A stretch of 64,000 bases of DNA from Alphaproteobacteria bacterium (GTDB taxonomy: Bacteria > Pseudomonadota > Alphaproteobacteria > Rhodobacterales > Rhodobacteraceae). This document shows, one piece after another, positions 1 through 9,798 of this stretch. The position numbers and the translations under genes are program-made. Below the pieces are notes generated by a model that was given only the letters and a program-made list of their open reading frames with translations, was not told the origin of the DNA and searched no databases. The stretch is from contig JAUIFH010000003.1 in assembly GCA_030429495.1 (NCBI GenBank), forward strand, positions 434,001-498,000, written 5' to 3'. Numbering within the stretch: position 1 is the first letter of the stretch; each line of letters begins with the position of its first letter.

Positions 1-221
1 CCCAGAAGCCGCCGGTCCGCGCCCCAGATCGCGCCGTAGCGCGGGCCGTTGACGTTGACGACCGGCGGCCCTTCGGAGCCTAGCGTCTTCCACACGACCC
101 CGCCCCACCCGGCCTCGAAGGCGCGGCGGACGTTGTATTCCTTGTCCGTCGGCGGCGCCGAGGCCAGCCAGAACGGGTTGGGGGACTTGATCCCGATGAA
201 GTTCGTTGTCAGATCGGCCAT
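1..221 (-). CDS. preA: Dihydropyrimidine dehydrogenase subunit PreA (N-terminal part, cut by window edge)
   Basis: The visible first 73 residues (MADLTTNFIGIKSPNPFWLA...) match the start of PreA, the FMN and Fe-S subunit of NAD-dependent dihydropyrimidine dehydrogenase, which reduces uracil and thymine in the reductive degradation pathway. The segment GWGGVVWKTLG is characteristic of the dihydroorotate-dehydrogenase-like barrel. The ATG is preceded by an AGGGAG ribosome site. It is the third gene of a unit with preT and a methyltransferase, with 21 bp to the methyltransferase stop. The FMN-binding core and C-terminal ferredoxin domain lie outside the window, so completeness cannot be judged. 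Confidence 0.9.
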   Translation of the reverse strand, partial: MADLTTNFIGIKSPNPFWLASAPPTDKEYNVRRAFEAGWGGVVWKTLGSEGPPVVNVNGPRYGAIWGADRRLL

Positions 222-242
222 CTCGCTCTCCCTGTCGCGCGA

Positions 243-1064
243 TCAGCGCTTTTGAAAAATCATCTCGACGGGCGCGATGCCGCCCGCCTTCACCGCTTCC
301 ACCATGTTGGCGTATTTGACACCCGCGCCCTCGCCCATGATCAGGGGCAGCCCGACCGGCGGTGGGCCGGATTTCTCCGTTCGCGCCTTGAGTGCCGCGA
401 AAAAGTCTGTCGCCGCCTCTCCCCGGTCGCGCCGTGCCGTCAGCATCAGCCCGGCCGCCTCGCCCGCTGCAACGTAGTCCTCGGGCGCGGCGAGGAAGGA
501 TGTGTCGGGCCCGGATGCCCAGGGCACCGGAAAGACCGGGTCGGCTCCGAACCGCATGATGTCGTAGACGGCGAACCGGCCGCCGTGCGCCAGCACCCGG
601 GCGGTTTCGCGGAACAACGCGGTCTTGTCGGCCAGATTCATGCCGACATGAAAGAGCGTCGCAAGATCGAAACTGCCATCGGCGAAGGGCATGTCGAGCG
701 CGCTGCCCGTCACGAACCGGGCGCGAAGCCCCACCGCCCGGGTCAGACGCGCGGCGGTATCGACGAATTCGGGCGTCAGGTCGAGCCCCGTGACCTCACT
801 GCCGTAGCGCGCCGCGATCAGTCGCGCAGTCCCGCCGATGCCCGCGCCGATATCGAGCACGCGCGTCTCCGGCCCGATGTCGATCTGGTCGAGAAGCGCG
901 GCCGTGGCCGCGACGCCACCGACATGGAATTCGTCCACCCCCTTCAGGTGATCGGGCGTCAGATCGCCCGACGCGACACCGCTTGCCGCCAGCGCGGCCA
1001 TGATCCGGTCGTAAAGCCCGCCGGTGCCGTAATGCGCGACGACTCTGTCTTCGGTCTTTGTCAT
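243..1064 (-). CDS. Class I SAM-dependent methyltransferase between preT and preA
   Basis: 273 residues when started at MTKTEDRV. Motif I, VLDIGAGIGGTARL, begins near residue 87, followed by the acidic LDLTPEF strand and the post-motif FDLATLFHVGMNL, so this is a Rossmann-fold SAM methyltransferase of the ubiE/glycine-N-methyltransferase-like type. Longer open frame exists upstream, but it would run into preT; the chosen ATG lies 23 bp after the preT stop. It sits between the two subunits of one enzyme and is evidently cotranscribed with them. The substrate is unknown. A role in modifying a pyrimidine or one of its breakdown products, such as a beta-amino acid, is inference from position only. 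Confidence 0.85.
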   Translation of the reverse strand: MTKTEDRVVAHYGTGGLYDRIMAALAASGVASGDLTPDHLKGVDEFHVGGVAATAALLDQIDIGPETRVLDIGAGIGGTARLIAARYGSEVTGLDLTPEFVDTAARLTRAVGLRARFVTGSALDMPFADGSFDLATLFHVGMNLADKTALFRETARVLAHGGRFAVYDIMRFGADPVFPVPWASGPDTSFLAAPEDYVAAGEAAGLMLTARRDRGEAATDFFAALKARTEKSGPPPVGLPLIMGEGAGVKYANMVEAVKAGGIAPVEMIFQKR

Positions 1065-1087
1065 GAACGGCCCTCCGTTCGGCTGGG

Positions 1088-2422
1088 TCAGGCGGTCAGC
1101 TGCGCATGGATGTCCTCGGCCGCGTCGCGCCCCTCGGCGACGGCGGTGACGGTCAGGTCCTCGCCGCCCGAGGCGCAATCGCCTGCCGCCCAGACACCGG
1201 GAACGCTTGTCCGCCCCGCGCCGGTGACCGCGATCTTGCCGCCTTCGGTCTTCAACCCGTCGGGTGCTCCGTCAAGTGTCTGGCCGATGGCCTTCATCAC
1301 CTGATCGGCTTTCAGGCGGAAGGTTTCGTCCTTCTGCTTCAGCCCGTCGGGTCTGTCCTCGGTATAGGCGAACTCGATCTCTTGCACCGCGCCGTTTCCA
1401 AGCACACGGACGGGGGCGGCGTGATGAACGATCCGCACACCGACCGAGGTCGCATGCTCCTGCTCATGGGCCGAGGCGCTCATCCGATCCTGCCCGCGAC
1501 GGTAGACGATAGTGACGTTCTCTGCCCCCAGCAGCTTCGACTGAACGGCGGCATCGACCGCTGTCATGCCGCCGCCGATGACGACGACATCGCGGCCGAT
1601 CGGCAGTTTCGCCCGGTCCGGCTGCTGGCGCAGTTCAGCAATGAAATCAACGGCGGAAAGCACGTTGTTCAGCTCCTCGCCATCGGCGCGCAGCGCGTTC
1701 ACCCCGGCAAGGCCGATCGCTAGCACGACGGCATCGTGATCCTTCTTCAGCCCATCGAGTGTCAGCCCAGAGCCAAGCGCCTTGCCGTTCTCCACGCTGA
1801 TGCCGCCGATCTTCAGAAGCCAGTCGACCTCGGCCTGCGCAAATCCACCCGGCGTTTTGTAGCTTGCGATGCCGTATTCGTTCAACCCGCCGGCCTTCGG
1901 CTTCGGGTCGTAGATCACGACGTCATGACCCTTCATCGCCAGCCTGTGCGCGGCGGACAGACCGGCCGGACCGGCACCGACAACCGCAACCGTCTTCCCG
2001 GTTGCCTCGGCACGGGTAAAGGGATGTGCGCCCTTCTCCATGAGGGTATCGGTCGCGAAACGCTGCAAGCGCCCGATCTCGACCGGCTTGCCCTCGGCCA
2101 CCTCACGCACGCAGACCTCTTCGCAAAGTTGCTCGGTCGGGCAGACGCGGGCGCACATGCCGCCGAGGATGTTCTGCGAAAAGATCGTCTTTGCCGCGGC
2201 CTCGGGCGTGCCGGTCGCGATCTGGCGGATGAACAACGGGATGTCGATCGAGGTCGGACAGGCCGTCATGCAGGGCGCGTCGTGGCAGAAATAGCAGCGG
2301 TCGGCGGCCACCCGCGCCTCGTGTGGGTCATAGCGCGGAGCGATATCCGCGAAGTTCTGCGCGTAGTCCCCTGCGCCCAGACGTCCGGCGGCGATACCGG
2401 GGGTCAGCTGGCTGTTGGTCAT
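1088..2422 (-). CDS. preT: Dihydropyrimidine dehydrogenase subunit PreT (NAD(P)H/FAD, Fe-S)
   Basis: 444 residues. The N-terminal half has the cysteine clusters CYFCHDAPCMTACP and CARVCPTEQLCEEVC of the GltD/DPYD N-terminal [4Fe-4S] domain. A first Rossmann motif (VVGAGPAGLSAAHRL, about residue 146) binds FAD and a second (VVVIGGGMTAVDAA, about 280) binds NAD(P)H. This is the electron-input subunit that passes electrons to PreA for reduction of uracil and thymine. The start is supported by an AGGGAGG site. It is the first gene of the preT-methyltransferase-preA unit, with an operator-like dyad just upstream. Glutamate synthase small subunit is the main alternative family, but the partner preA decides. 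Confidence 0.93.
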   Translation of the reverse strand: MTNSQLTPGIAAGRLGAGDYAQNFADIAPRYDPHEARVAADRCYFCHDAPCMTACPTSIDIPLFIRQIATGTPEAAAKTIFSQNILGGMCARVCPTEQLCEEVCVREVAEGKPVEIGRLQRFATDTLMEKGAHPFTRAEATGKTVAVVGAGPAGLSAAHRLAMKGHDVVIYDPKPKAGGLNEYGIASYKTPGGFAQAEVDWLLKIGGISVENGKALGSGLTLDGLKKDHDAVVLAIGLAGVNALRADGEELNNVLSAVDFIAELRQQPDRAKLPIGRDVVVIGGGMTAVDAAVQSKLLGAENVTIVYRRGQDRMSASAHEQEHATSVGVRIVHHAAPVRVLGNGAVQEIEFAYTEDRPDGLKQKDETFRLKADQVMKAIGQTLDGAPDGLKTEGGKIAVTGAGRTSVPGVWAAGDCASGGEDLTVTAVAEGRDAAEDIHAQLTA

Positions 2423-2481
2423 GGACGGCCTCCCTGCTCCGTTCTTGAGGAAAAGGCTGCCATCGAATCATTTTTTTATCA

Positions 2482-2507
2482 ACTGGTAAATTTTTGCTGT
2501 TACCAGT
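2482..2507. promoter_or_regulatory. Operator-like perfect inverted repeat upstream of preT
   Basis: ACTGGTAA, a 10-nt AT-rich spacer, then TTACCAGT: a perfect 8-bp dyad about 60 bp upstream of the preT start and within the preT/accB divergent region. CTGGT/ACCAG half-sites recall GntR-family (FadR/PdhR-like) operators, though the spacing here is wider. It probably controls preT; no regulator gene for it is seen in the window. Confidence 0.55.
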
Positions 2508-2587
2508 CTGCCATTTGCGCCGGTCAGACTGCGCCCGGACGGAACCCGCCGCGCGGATTGCGTGGTGCCCGTGGGGAAAGTCCCGCT

Positions 2588-2615
2588 TTTCACCGCCTGC
2601 CCAAGCGCGTATAAG
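2588..2615 (+). promoter_or_regulatory. Candidate sigma-70 promoter for accBC
   Basis: TTTCAC, a 16-nt spacer and TATAAG lie about 60 bp upstream of the accB ATG. The -10 is good and the -35 weak. Found by eye. Confidence 0.35.
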
Positions 2616-2675
2616 CGGCCAGACACAAGGCCCGCGGACCAAGACGGGCCCGGACAGGACCGATCGAGGACATCG

Positions 2676-3170
2676 ATGACCAAACCTTCCCATGACAGCG
2701 ACGTCGCCTTCATCGAGGCGCTTGCCGAACTTCTGAACTCCAAGAGCCTTGCCGAGATCAGCGTGAAACGCGAATACGGCGACAATGACCGGCTGAACGT
2801 CACGGTCTCGAAATACGCACCGCAAACCGCGGCCGCCGCCGCGCCCGCCCCTTCGGCGGCCTCGGCGCCGATGGCAGCCCCGGCTGCCGCGCCCGCAGCC
2901 GCATCGCCCGCCGCTGCCGCCGATCCGGCCAGCCATCCCGGCGCCGTCACCTCGCCCATGGTCGGCACCGCCTATCTCGCCGCCGAACCCGGCGCGGACC
3001 CGTTCGTCACCGTCGGCGCGCAGGTCAAGGAAGGCCAGACCGTCCTGATCGTCGAGGCGATGAAGACCATGAACCACATCCCCGCGCCGCGCGCCGGGAC
3101 CGTCAAGCGCATCCTCGTAGAGGATGGCAGCCCCGTCGAATACGGCGCCCCGCTTCTCATCATCGAGTGA
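2676..3170 (+). CDS. accB: Biotin carboxyl carrier protein of acetyl-CoA carboxylase
   Basis: 164 residues. The N-terminal part is followed by an Ala/Pro-rich flexible linker (about 52-85) and the C-terminal biotinyl domain, with the biotin attachment site EAMKTMNHI at Lys130. It carries the carboxyl group between AccC and the carboxyltransferase in fatty acid synthesis. The ATG at MTKPSHDS has GAGGA five bases upstream; the longer open frame upstream adds a non-homologous extension and was not used. accC follows after 7 bp, as in most proteobacteria. Confidence 0.97.
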   Translation: MTKPSHDSDVAFIEALAELLNSKSLAEISVKREYGDNDRLNVTVSKYAPQTAAAAAPAPSAASAPMAAPAAAPAAASPAAAADPASHPGAVTSPMVGTAYLAAEPGADPFVTVGAQVKEGQTVLIVEAMKTMNHIPAPRAGTVKRILVEDGSPVEYGAPLLIIE

Positions 3171-3177
3171 GGACGCG

Positions 3178-4524
3178 ATGTTCGAGAAAATCCTGATCGC
3201 CAACCGGGGCGAGATCGCGCTCCGCGTCATCCGCGCCTGCCGCGAGATGGGCATCCGCTCGGTCGCGGTTCACTCCACGGCCGATGCCGACGCGATGCAC
3301 GTCCGCATGGCCGACGAGTCGGTCTGCATCGGGCCGAACCCCTCGTCTCAAAGCTATCTCTCCGTCCCCGCCGTCATCTCGGCCTGCGAGATCACGGGCG
3401 CGCAGGCGATCCATCCCGGCTACGGTTTCCTTAGCGAGAACGCATCCTTTGTGCAGGCGCTTGAGGATCACGGCATCACCTTCATCGGCCCGACCGCGGA
3501 GCATATCCGCATCATGGGCGACAAGATCACGGCGAAGGAAACGGCGAAGAGCCTGGGCATTCCGGTCGTTCCGGGTTCCGATGGCGGCGTCCCCGATACC
3601 GAGACGGCGAAAAAGGTCGCGAAGGAAATCGGCTATCCGGTCATCATCAAGGCAACCGCCGGCGGCGGCGGGCGCGGCATGAAGGTCGCGAAGGACGAGG
3701 ACGAGCTGGAGGTCGCCTTCCGCACCGCCCGGTCCGAGGCCAAGGCGGCGTTCGGCAACGACGAAGTCTATATGGAGAAATACCTCCAGAAGCCGCGCCA
3801 TATCGAGATTCAGGTCTTCGGTGATGGCAAGGGCAAGGCGGTGCATCTGGGCGAACGCGACTGTTCCTTGCAGCGCCGCCACCAGAAGGTCTTCGAAGAG
3901 GCCCCCGGTCCCGTCATCACGCCCGAGAAGCGCGCCGAAATCGGCGCGACCTGCGCCGATGCGGTTGCGAAGATCAACTACGCCGGTGCCGGAACGATCG
4001 AGTTCCTCTATGAAGACGACGAGTTCTATTTCATCGAGATGAACACCCGCCTTCAGGTCGAACACCCGGTGACCGAGGCGATTTTCGGCGTCGATCTGGT
4101 CCGCGAACAGATCCGCGTGGCGGCAGGCCTGCCGATGTCGTTCGCTCAGGACGATCTGTTGGTGAACGGCCACGCCATCGAGGTGCGGATCAATGCCGAG
4201 AAGTTGCCGAACTTCGCCCCCTGCCCCGGAAAGATCACCCAATACCACGCGCCCGGCGGTCTTGGCGTGCGGATGGATTCGGCGCTGTACGATGGCTATT
4301 CGATCCCGCCCTATTACGACAGCCTGATCGGCAAGCTGATCGTCCATGGCCGCGACCGCCCCGAGGCGCTCGCGCGCCTGAACCGGGCGCTTGGGGAACT
4401 GATCGTGGACGGCATCGACACCACGATCCCCCTCTTCCACGCGCTCCTGCAGGAGCCCGATATCCAAACCGGAAACTATTCGATCCACTGGCTGGAAAAG
4501 TGGCTGGCGAAGGAATTCGGCTGA
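3178..4524 (+). CDS. accC: Acetyl-CoA carboxylase, biotin carboxylase subunit
   Basis: 448 residues, the usual AccC length. It starts [20 protein letters not shown], has the glycine-rich ATP-grasp loop [14 protein letters not shown] near residue 160 and the [14 protein letters not shown] active-site segment near 288. It carboxylates the biotin on AccB using ATP and bicarbonate. The ATG directly follows accB with a short gap and GAGGA-type spacing, which outranks an upstream in-frame start inside accB. Forms the accBC operon, probably continuing into aat 22 bp downstream. Confidence 0.98.
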   Translation: MFEKILIANRGEIALRVIRACREMGIRSVAVHSTADADAMHVRMADESVCIGPNPSSQSYLSVPAVISACEITGAQAIHPGYGFLSENASFVQALEDHGITFIGPTAEHIRIMGDKITAKETAKSLGIPVVPGSDGGVPDTETAKKVAKEIGYPVIIKATAGGGGRGMKVAKDEDELEVAFRTARSEAKAAFGNDEVYMEKYLQKPRHIEIQVFGDGKGKAVHLGERDCSLQRRHQKVFEEAPGPVITPEKRAEIGATCADAVAKINYAGAGTIEFLYEDDEFYFIEMNTRLQVEHPVTEAIFGVDLVREQIRVAAGLPMSFAQDDLLVNGHAIEVRINAEKLPNFAPCPGKITQYHAPGGLGVRMDSALYDGYSIPPYYDSLIGKLIVHGRDRPEALARLNRALGELIVDGIDTTIPLFHALLQEPDIQTGNYSIHWLEKWLAKEFG

Positions 4525-4546
4525 ACGCGGTCACCCCGGAGCGGCA

Positions 4547-5176
4547 ATGCTGACGCCGGGGCAGATGCTCTCGGGCTATGCCGAAGGCATTTTTCCGATG
4601 GCCGAAAGCCGTGACTCCGACGACCTCCACTGGGTCGATCCCCGTCTGCGCGGGATCGTGCCGCTTGACGGTTTCCACATCTCCCGCTCGCTTGCCCGGG
4701 CGATCCGGCGCGACGACTATTCAATCCGCCACGACACCGCTTTCACTGACGTCGTGCGCAATTGTGCGGCGCGGTCAGAGACGTGGATCAATGCGCCGCT
4801 GTTCAAGCTCTACGGCGCCCTCCACGCGCGGGGCCATGCCCATTCGCTGGAAGTCTGGCAGGACGGCGCGCTGGCCGGAGGCGTCTTCGGCGTCACACTC
4901 GGCGCCGCCTTCTTCGGGGAAAGCATGTTCTCGACGCGCACGAACGCGTCGAAGATCGCGCTTGCCTATCTCGTCCACCGGCTGCGGGAGGGCGGATTCA
5001 CCCTGTTCGATACCCAGTTCCTCACACCCCACCTCGCCTCGCTGGGCGGGGTCGAGGTATCGCGGACGCTTTATCACGAACGGCTGGCCGACGCGCTCGC
5101 GTCCGATGCCGATTTCGCCGCGCCTGAGACGCCCGCGCCTCAGCTGCTCATACAGCGCAATACCCAGACGTCGTAG
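4547..5176 (+). CDS. aat: Leucyl/phenylalanyl-tRNA--protein transferase
   Basis: 209 residues beginning MLTPGQMLSGYAEGIFPMAE, typical of Aat, which adds Leu or Phe to proteins with N-terminal Arg or Lys and so marks them for ClpAP (N-degron pathway). The family motif GGVFGVTLGAAFFGESMFS and the FDTQFLTPHLASLGG segment are intact. GGAG precedes the ATG. Same strand as accBC, 22 bp downstream. Its 3' end overlaps by 37 bp the end of the convergent DUF2155 gene, so the two transcripts share a terminal antisense stretch. Confidence 0.95.
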   Translation: MLTPGQMLSGYAEGIFPMAESRDSDDLHWVDPRLRGIVPLDGFHISRSLARAIRRDDYSIRHDTAFTDVVRNCAARSETWINAPLFKLYGALHARGHAHSLEVWQDGALAGGVFGVTLGAAFFGESMFSTRTNASKIALAYLVHRLREGGFTLFDTQFLTPHLASLGGVEVSRTLYHERLADALASDADFAAPETPAPQLLIQRNTQTS

Positions 5177-5499
5177 CGTGGATCGTCAAGCGCGGACAGC
5201 GCGGGCGACGAGGCGATCATCCAGCCATCGAATACGACCGTGCCCGTCGCGGAATCGGCGATCGTCAGATGCGCGAACGCTTCCGAGGACGGATTTTCCG
5301 CCGGGTACCGGCATTCTGACAGCGTGACTGTCAGCCGGCCATAATCCTGCGCTTCGCCGCCGGACAGCTCGATATCCGTCGTCTCGCCCGAGACCTTGTC
5401 GAGACCGCGCAGGATCGCCCCCGGCGCGCTCACGACGTCCTGCGCGCCCGCAACACTCGCCAGGGCGAGTGATACGGCAATCGTACCGAGAAACTTCAT
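5140..5499 (-). CDS. DUF2155 family periplasmic protein
   Basis: 119 residues with a signal peptide (MKFLGTIAVSLALASVAGA) and the DUF2155 pattern GAILRGLDKVSGETTDIEL ... FDGWMIASSPALSALDDPRYDVWVLRC. The family is confined largely to Alphaproteobacteria and has no established function. It follows mlaD with a 4-bp overlap and lies downstream of the NDUFA12 gene, a conserved order in Rhodobacterales as I recall. Two cysteines remain in the mature protein. Its 3' end overlaps aat on the other strand. Confidence 0.88.
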   Translation of the reverse strand: MKFLGTIAVSLALASVAGAQDVVSAPGAILRGLDKVSGETTDIELSGGEAQDYGRLTVTLSECRYPAENPSSEAFAHLTIADSATGTVVFDGWMIASSPALSALDDPRYDVWVLRCMSS

Positions 5500-5966
5500 G
5501 GCGCCGGCGTCTCCGCGTTGCCGTCCGCCGCACCGCCGGCGAATTTCATCATCAGCGCGATGACGCTGACCGCCCCTTGCGTATCCTCGACCTCAGAGCC
5601 CGGCGGGAGATCCATCGGGCTGCCGCCGGGAAGGATTTCAAGGAACGCGCCCCCCAGCAACCCCTCGGACGCGATAACCGCCGTGCTGTCATCGGGCACG
5701 ACAATGCCGTCCCTCACGGAGAATTTCGCATCGGCGAAGAATGTCTGAGGGTTGAGCGCCAGTTCCGTCACGCTGCCGACCTTGACGCCCGCCATGCGGA
5801 CATCGGTGCCGACCGTCACGCCTTCGACCGAACGGAAGCTCGCCGTCAATTCGTAGCTGCCCGCTCCGCGCGACAGCCCCTCGCCGCCTCCGGCATAGAC
5901 CAGAAAACCAAGTGCTGCGGCCAGAACCCCGGCGCCCGTCAGAACCTCTGTAACGTTCTCAGCCAT
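5496..5966 (-). CDS. mlaD: MlaD-family lipid transport protein (MCE domain)
   Basis: 156 residues: one N-terminal transmembrane segment (about 10-25) and a single MCE domain (SYELTASFRSVEGVTVGTDVRMAGVKVGSVTEL). MlaD forms the periplasmic hexameric ring of the MlaFEDB complex that moves phospholipids and keeps outer-membrane lipid asymmetry. No mlaE, mlaF or mlaC is nearby, so its partners are encoded elsewhere. It lies 3 bp after NDUFA12 and overlaps DUF2155 by 4 bp, suggesting one transcript. Confidence 0.9.
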   Translation of the reverse strand: MAENVTEVLTGAGVLAAALGFLVYAGGGEGLSRGAGSYELTASFRSVEGVTVGTDVRMAGVKVGSVTELALNPQTFFADAKFSVRDGIVVPDDSTAVIASEGLLGGAFLEILPGGSPMDLPPGSEVEDTQGAVSVIALMMKFAGGAADGNAETPAP

Positions 5967-5969
5967 ACC

Positions 5970-6344
5970 CTATTCCGGGCTCCAGGCCTCGTAGTCGCGC
6001 CGTTCCGCCGGGGCGCCATGGCGGATCGACCCCGCCGGCGCATAGGCAAGCGCCGTGCCAGTCAGGTTTTCCTGATGCGGCTTTTCCCAGGGCTTGTGGG
6101 GCAGCGCGGCCCTGGTCGGCGGCTCGTTCCAGGTGAAATGCAGCCAGCCATGCCAGTCGGGAGATATCCGCGAAGCCTCGGATTCGCCGTTATAGATCAC
6201 CCAGCGGCGCTTGTGGTCGCGGGTCTCGTAATACGCGTTGCCCTGCTCGTCCTCGCCCACCTTCACGCCCTTGCGCGCGGTGAAAAGCTGGGTGCCGAGC
6301 GTCTGGCCGTTCCACCAGGTCAAAAGGCGCAGAAGGAAATTCAT
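5970..6344 (-). CDS. NADH:ubiquinone oxidoreductase accessory subunit, NDUFA12 family
   Basis: 124 residues. The segment [24 protein letters not shown] and the motif [25 protein letters not shown] identify the NDUFA12 (B17.2) accessory subunit of complex I, found in mitochondria and Alphaproteobacteria. It binds the peripheral arm and is needed for assembly or stability. First gene of the unit with mlaD and DUF2155. No other nuo genes are nearby, which is usual for this subunit. Confidence 0.93.
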   Translation of the reverse strand: MNFLLRLLTWWNGQTLGTQLFTARKGVKVGEDEQGNAYYETRDHKRRWVIYNGESEASRISPDWHGWLHFTWNEPPTRAALPHKPWEKPHQENLTGTALAYAPAGSIRHGAPAERRDYEAWSPE

Positions 6345-6863
6345 GGGGCCACCTCCGGGCAGTGCTGCCCCCTTATAGCGCAGGGGATGGCGAGGTCTAG
6401 AGGCAAGGCCGCCCTAGGGAACCTGGGATGGGTTGCCGTCAGGCTCGGAACCCGTGGCGGTCAAACAGCGGGACAAAGCGCTCTTTAGTTGCAACTGCGC
6501 CAGTGGCTGCTTTCGTTATGCCAACTAGGTAAGAGTATTAGTGCTACCGAGCTTGGGTGAAGGCCAACACCGGCAACATAGCTGGCTGGTATTTGTTTGG
6601 ATCGGCAGGCGCGTCCAAGCAAGGAATAGGTCTTGATAGTGTCCGGGTTGGCTAGCGTAGTTTCTGTGTCTGCCCGGTATGATCCGGGCAGCCATCGTGG
6701 AGGATGTCGGGTAGCGTTTTTGCAGTTCAGCCAAGCCGTTTTTTCCAGCGCTTGCTTGTTTTTACACGTACTATTCGCGGCCCGTCCTTGCCGGTGTCTC
6801 GACACACAATCGCCCGAAAGTGGAGCCAGAAAGACAGCGAAGGAAATGGAGTTTCTTTGAGAA
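6345..6863. other. Non-coding stretch between NDUFA12 and the orphan gene
   Basis: 519 bp without a credible gene. It begins GC-rich and becomes clearly AT-richer from about 6490. An 8-bp hairpin (CTGCCCGG, six-base loop, CCGGGCAG) lies at 6670-6691. Open frames on both strands here show no family features. No tRNA, integrase site or direct repeat was found to mark an insertion boundary. Confidence 0.6.
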
Positions 6864-8135
6864 ATGCTTTTTTTCGTGTTTGCCATCGCACTGGTCGCGG
6901 TCGGTTTGTCGTTTTACTTACGCGACCGCCAAAAGCACGAGAAATGGGAAAAAGCTCACAAGGCGCGGTGGGCGGATGCTCTTGCAGAAAGTAAAGCGAC
7001 GCGGGCGCGCGCGAGCGATCCATCTTTGGGACTATTGACTGGACCACCGGGGCATGGCTTCCAAGAACATCGGGCAATAATTCTGCAAGGACTAATGGCA
7101 GGGCTGGAGGTGCGAACCTTCCAACCGGGCCTTCTTAAACATCTAATAAGTGAGAGCATCGCAAAGAGCTTGTTTGCATGGCGTGGCGACAGTGACGGGC
7201 CATCAGACCTGACGAAAGCCCAAAGGATGGGCGCTTTGTTGCGCGAAATGGCTCATGACAGTGATCCTGGCGGACAGATTGTCAAAGGGGACCTCGACCA
7301 TGGAATGGTGCCGCTCTCTGATGCCGAGATATTCAGCCTTTACAAGCTGTGGCAATATTCACCAAAAGACAAACGCAGCGCAACTGGAGTCACCTCACAG
7401 GAGCCATTTGAAGAGCTCGACCGGATCATATCCGGCTTCGAGACCCAAAAAGCGCAAGTACAAGCCCGCTTTGAGGCTTGGAAAAAGAAAACAGGTGGTC
7501 CTGATGCGGACCATCTGTTCGCGAATGGAATACTCGACTTCGTTTCCAAGTCTGGCGTGAAAGACATTGCTTTCTGGCACAGTCTGGCCACGGATTTCCA
7601 CGATATGTTCGGTGACCACCTCGACGCTGTCTTCTGGATCCTTGAGCGGCCCGAATGCGATCGCGCGACGGCCTGGCATTTCATTGCGGGATTTGTGTCC
7701 TGGGAGTGCCTGAGGAAAGAACTGTCGTCTCTACAGGCTCCGGAGGATCCCAGTGCCGAAAGTGACTTTCAGAGGCGCCTGCGGATGCGTTCGGCCTATG
7801 TCGCGCGCAGTTTTGAAGCTGTCATCCGCCGGTGGAATGAAGGGTTCTATCGCTTTCATTCACTGGCTCCCACGAACACCGAAGGTGAAGGGTTTCACGG
7901 GTTTTCCAACGCGGATGTCGATCGCGAAATGTCCGCGGTGGAAGAGAAATATGGACTGGGACAGTTGCTGCGCCCTGTCGGTCTGGATGTGGATTTGAGC
8001 AAACCAAAGGATGACATGTCGCGTTCGACCGCAACCCATTTGGATTGGATCGAGGGCGTTGGGCTGCAACTGACTGGCGATGATTGGTTCAAGCCGGAAT
8101 GGCATCCTGATCGGTTCACGGGGTTCTCGGAGTAA
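6864..8135 (+). CDS. Orphan membrane-anchored protein, possible DUF4274-like segment
   Basis: 423 residues. The N-terminus (MLFFVFAIALVAVGLSFYL) is a single membrane anchor followed by a basic, charged stretch, so most of the protein is probably cytoplasmic. Around residues 235-275 the pattern AFWHSLATDF ... AVFWILERPECDRATAWHFI resembles DUF4274, where a CDxxTA motif follows a Trp-rich helix; this match is from memory and tentative. The gene looks lower in GC than its neighbours and uses codons such as CTA, ATA and AGT (for example near 7140), suggesting recent transfer. It stands alone, same strand as nothing adjacent, between the NDUFA12 unit and clpX. No function is proposed. The 263 bp after it (8136-8398) hold no gene. 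Confidence 0.75.
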   Translation: MLFFVFAIALVAVGLSFYLRDRQKHEKWEKAHKARWADALAESKATRARASDPSLGLLTGPPGHGFQEHRAIILQGLMAGLEVRTFQPGLLKHLISESIAKSLFAWRGDSDGPSDLTKAQRMGALLREMAHDSDPGGQIVKGDLDHGMVPLSDAEIFSLYKLWQYSPKDKRSATGVTSQEPFEELDRIISGFETQKAQVQARFEAWKKKTGGPDADHLFANGILDFVSKSGVKDIAFWHSLATDFHDMFGDHLDAVFWILERPECDRATAWHFIAGFVSWECLRKELSSLQAPEDPSAESDFQRRLRMRSAYVARSFEAVIRRWNEGFYRFHSLAPTNTEGEGFHGFSNADVDREMSAVEEKYGLGQLLRPVGLDVDLSKPKDDMSRSTATHLDWIEGVGLQLTGDDWFKPEWHPDRFTGFSE

Positions 8136-8398
8136 GCCAGCCCGTCTTTCCAGCCTAGCATGACAGAGTAAGCGAATGCGTGGCTGCCCCGGCTGTACAA
8201 TTCCACTCAGCAAATCTGGTTCTTGCGGGCTACTTTATGCCAAAACCACTTGTTTTGCGTCACAAACTCTCCGCAAGGTTCGCTATGATTTGCTATGTCT
8301 TTGGCCGCTGCTGCAGTGCTGACATTCGTTCTCAGCGCAGCATCGGTCAAATTGGGCTCAAAGCAGACCAACGCGGTCCGACGGCATGGCGCAAGTTA

Positions 8399-9667
<1,269 letters not shown>

Positions 9668-9761
9668 CGTCACCCTCTGCGGCCTGTTCGCAATACGCGT
9701 GTAAACTTTGTGACTGCCCTTTTGGACAAGATTAGGGCAGCCACAGGGTCATCACAATGCC

Positions 9762-9792
9762 AAAAAACCCGACCCCTTCACCGGGGGCCGGG
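9762..9792 (-). terminator. Intrinsic terminator or attenuator between clpP and clpX
   Basis: On the minus strand CCCGGCCCC, a 7-nt loop and GGGGTCGGG form a 9-bp stem (one G-T pair) followed by TTTTTT. It starts directly after the clpP stop, and clpX lies about 95 bp further on. Confidence 0.75.
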
Positions 9793-9798
9793 CGGCGA

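Noticed and set aside
252-1304. Long open frame opposite the preT/methyltransferase genes
   Set aside because: Shadow frame of GC-rich genes on the other strand with no recognisable domain.
6670-6691. 8-bp hairpin in the AT-richer non-coding stretch
   Set aside because: No T-tract and no nearby gene end; may be chance.
6485-6886. 133-residue open frame upstream of the orphan gene
   Set aside because: No family features, no ribosome site and it overlaps the orphan gene start.
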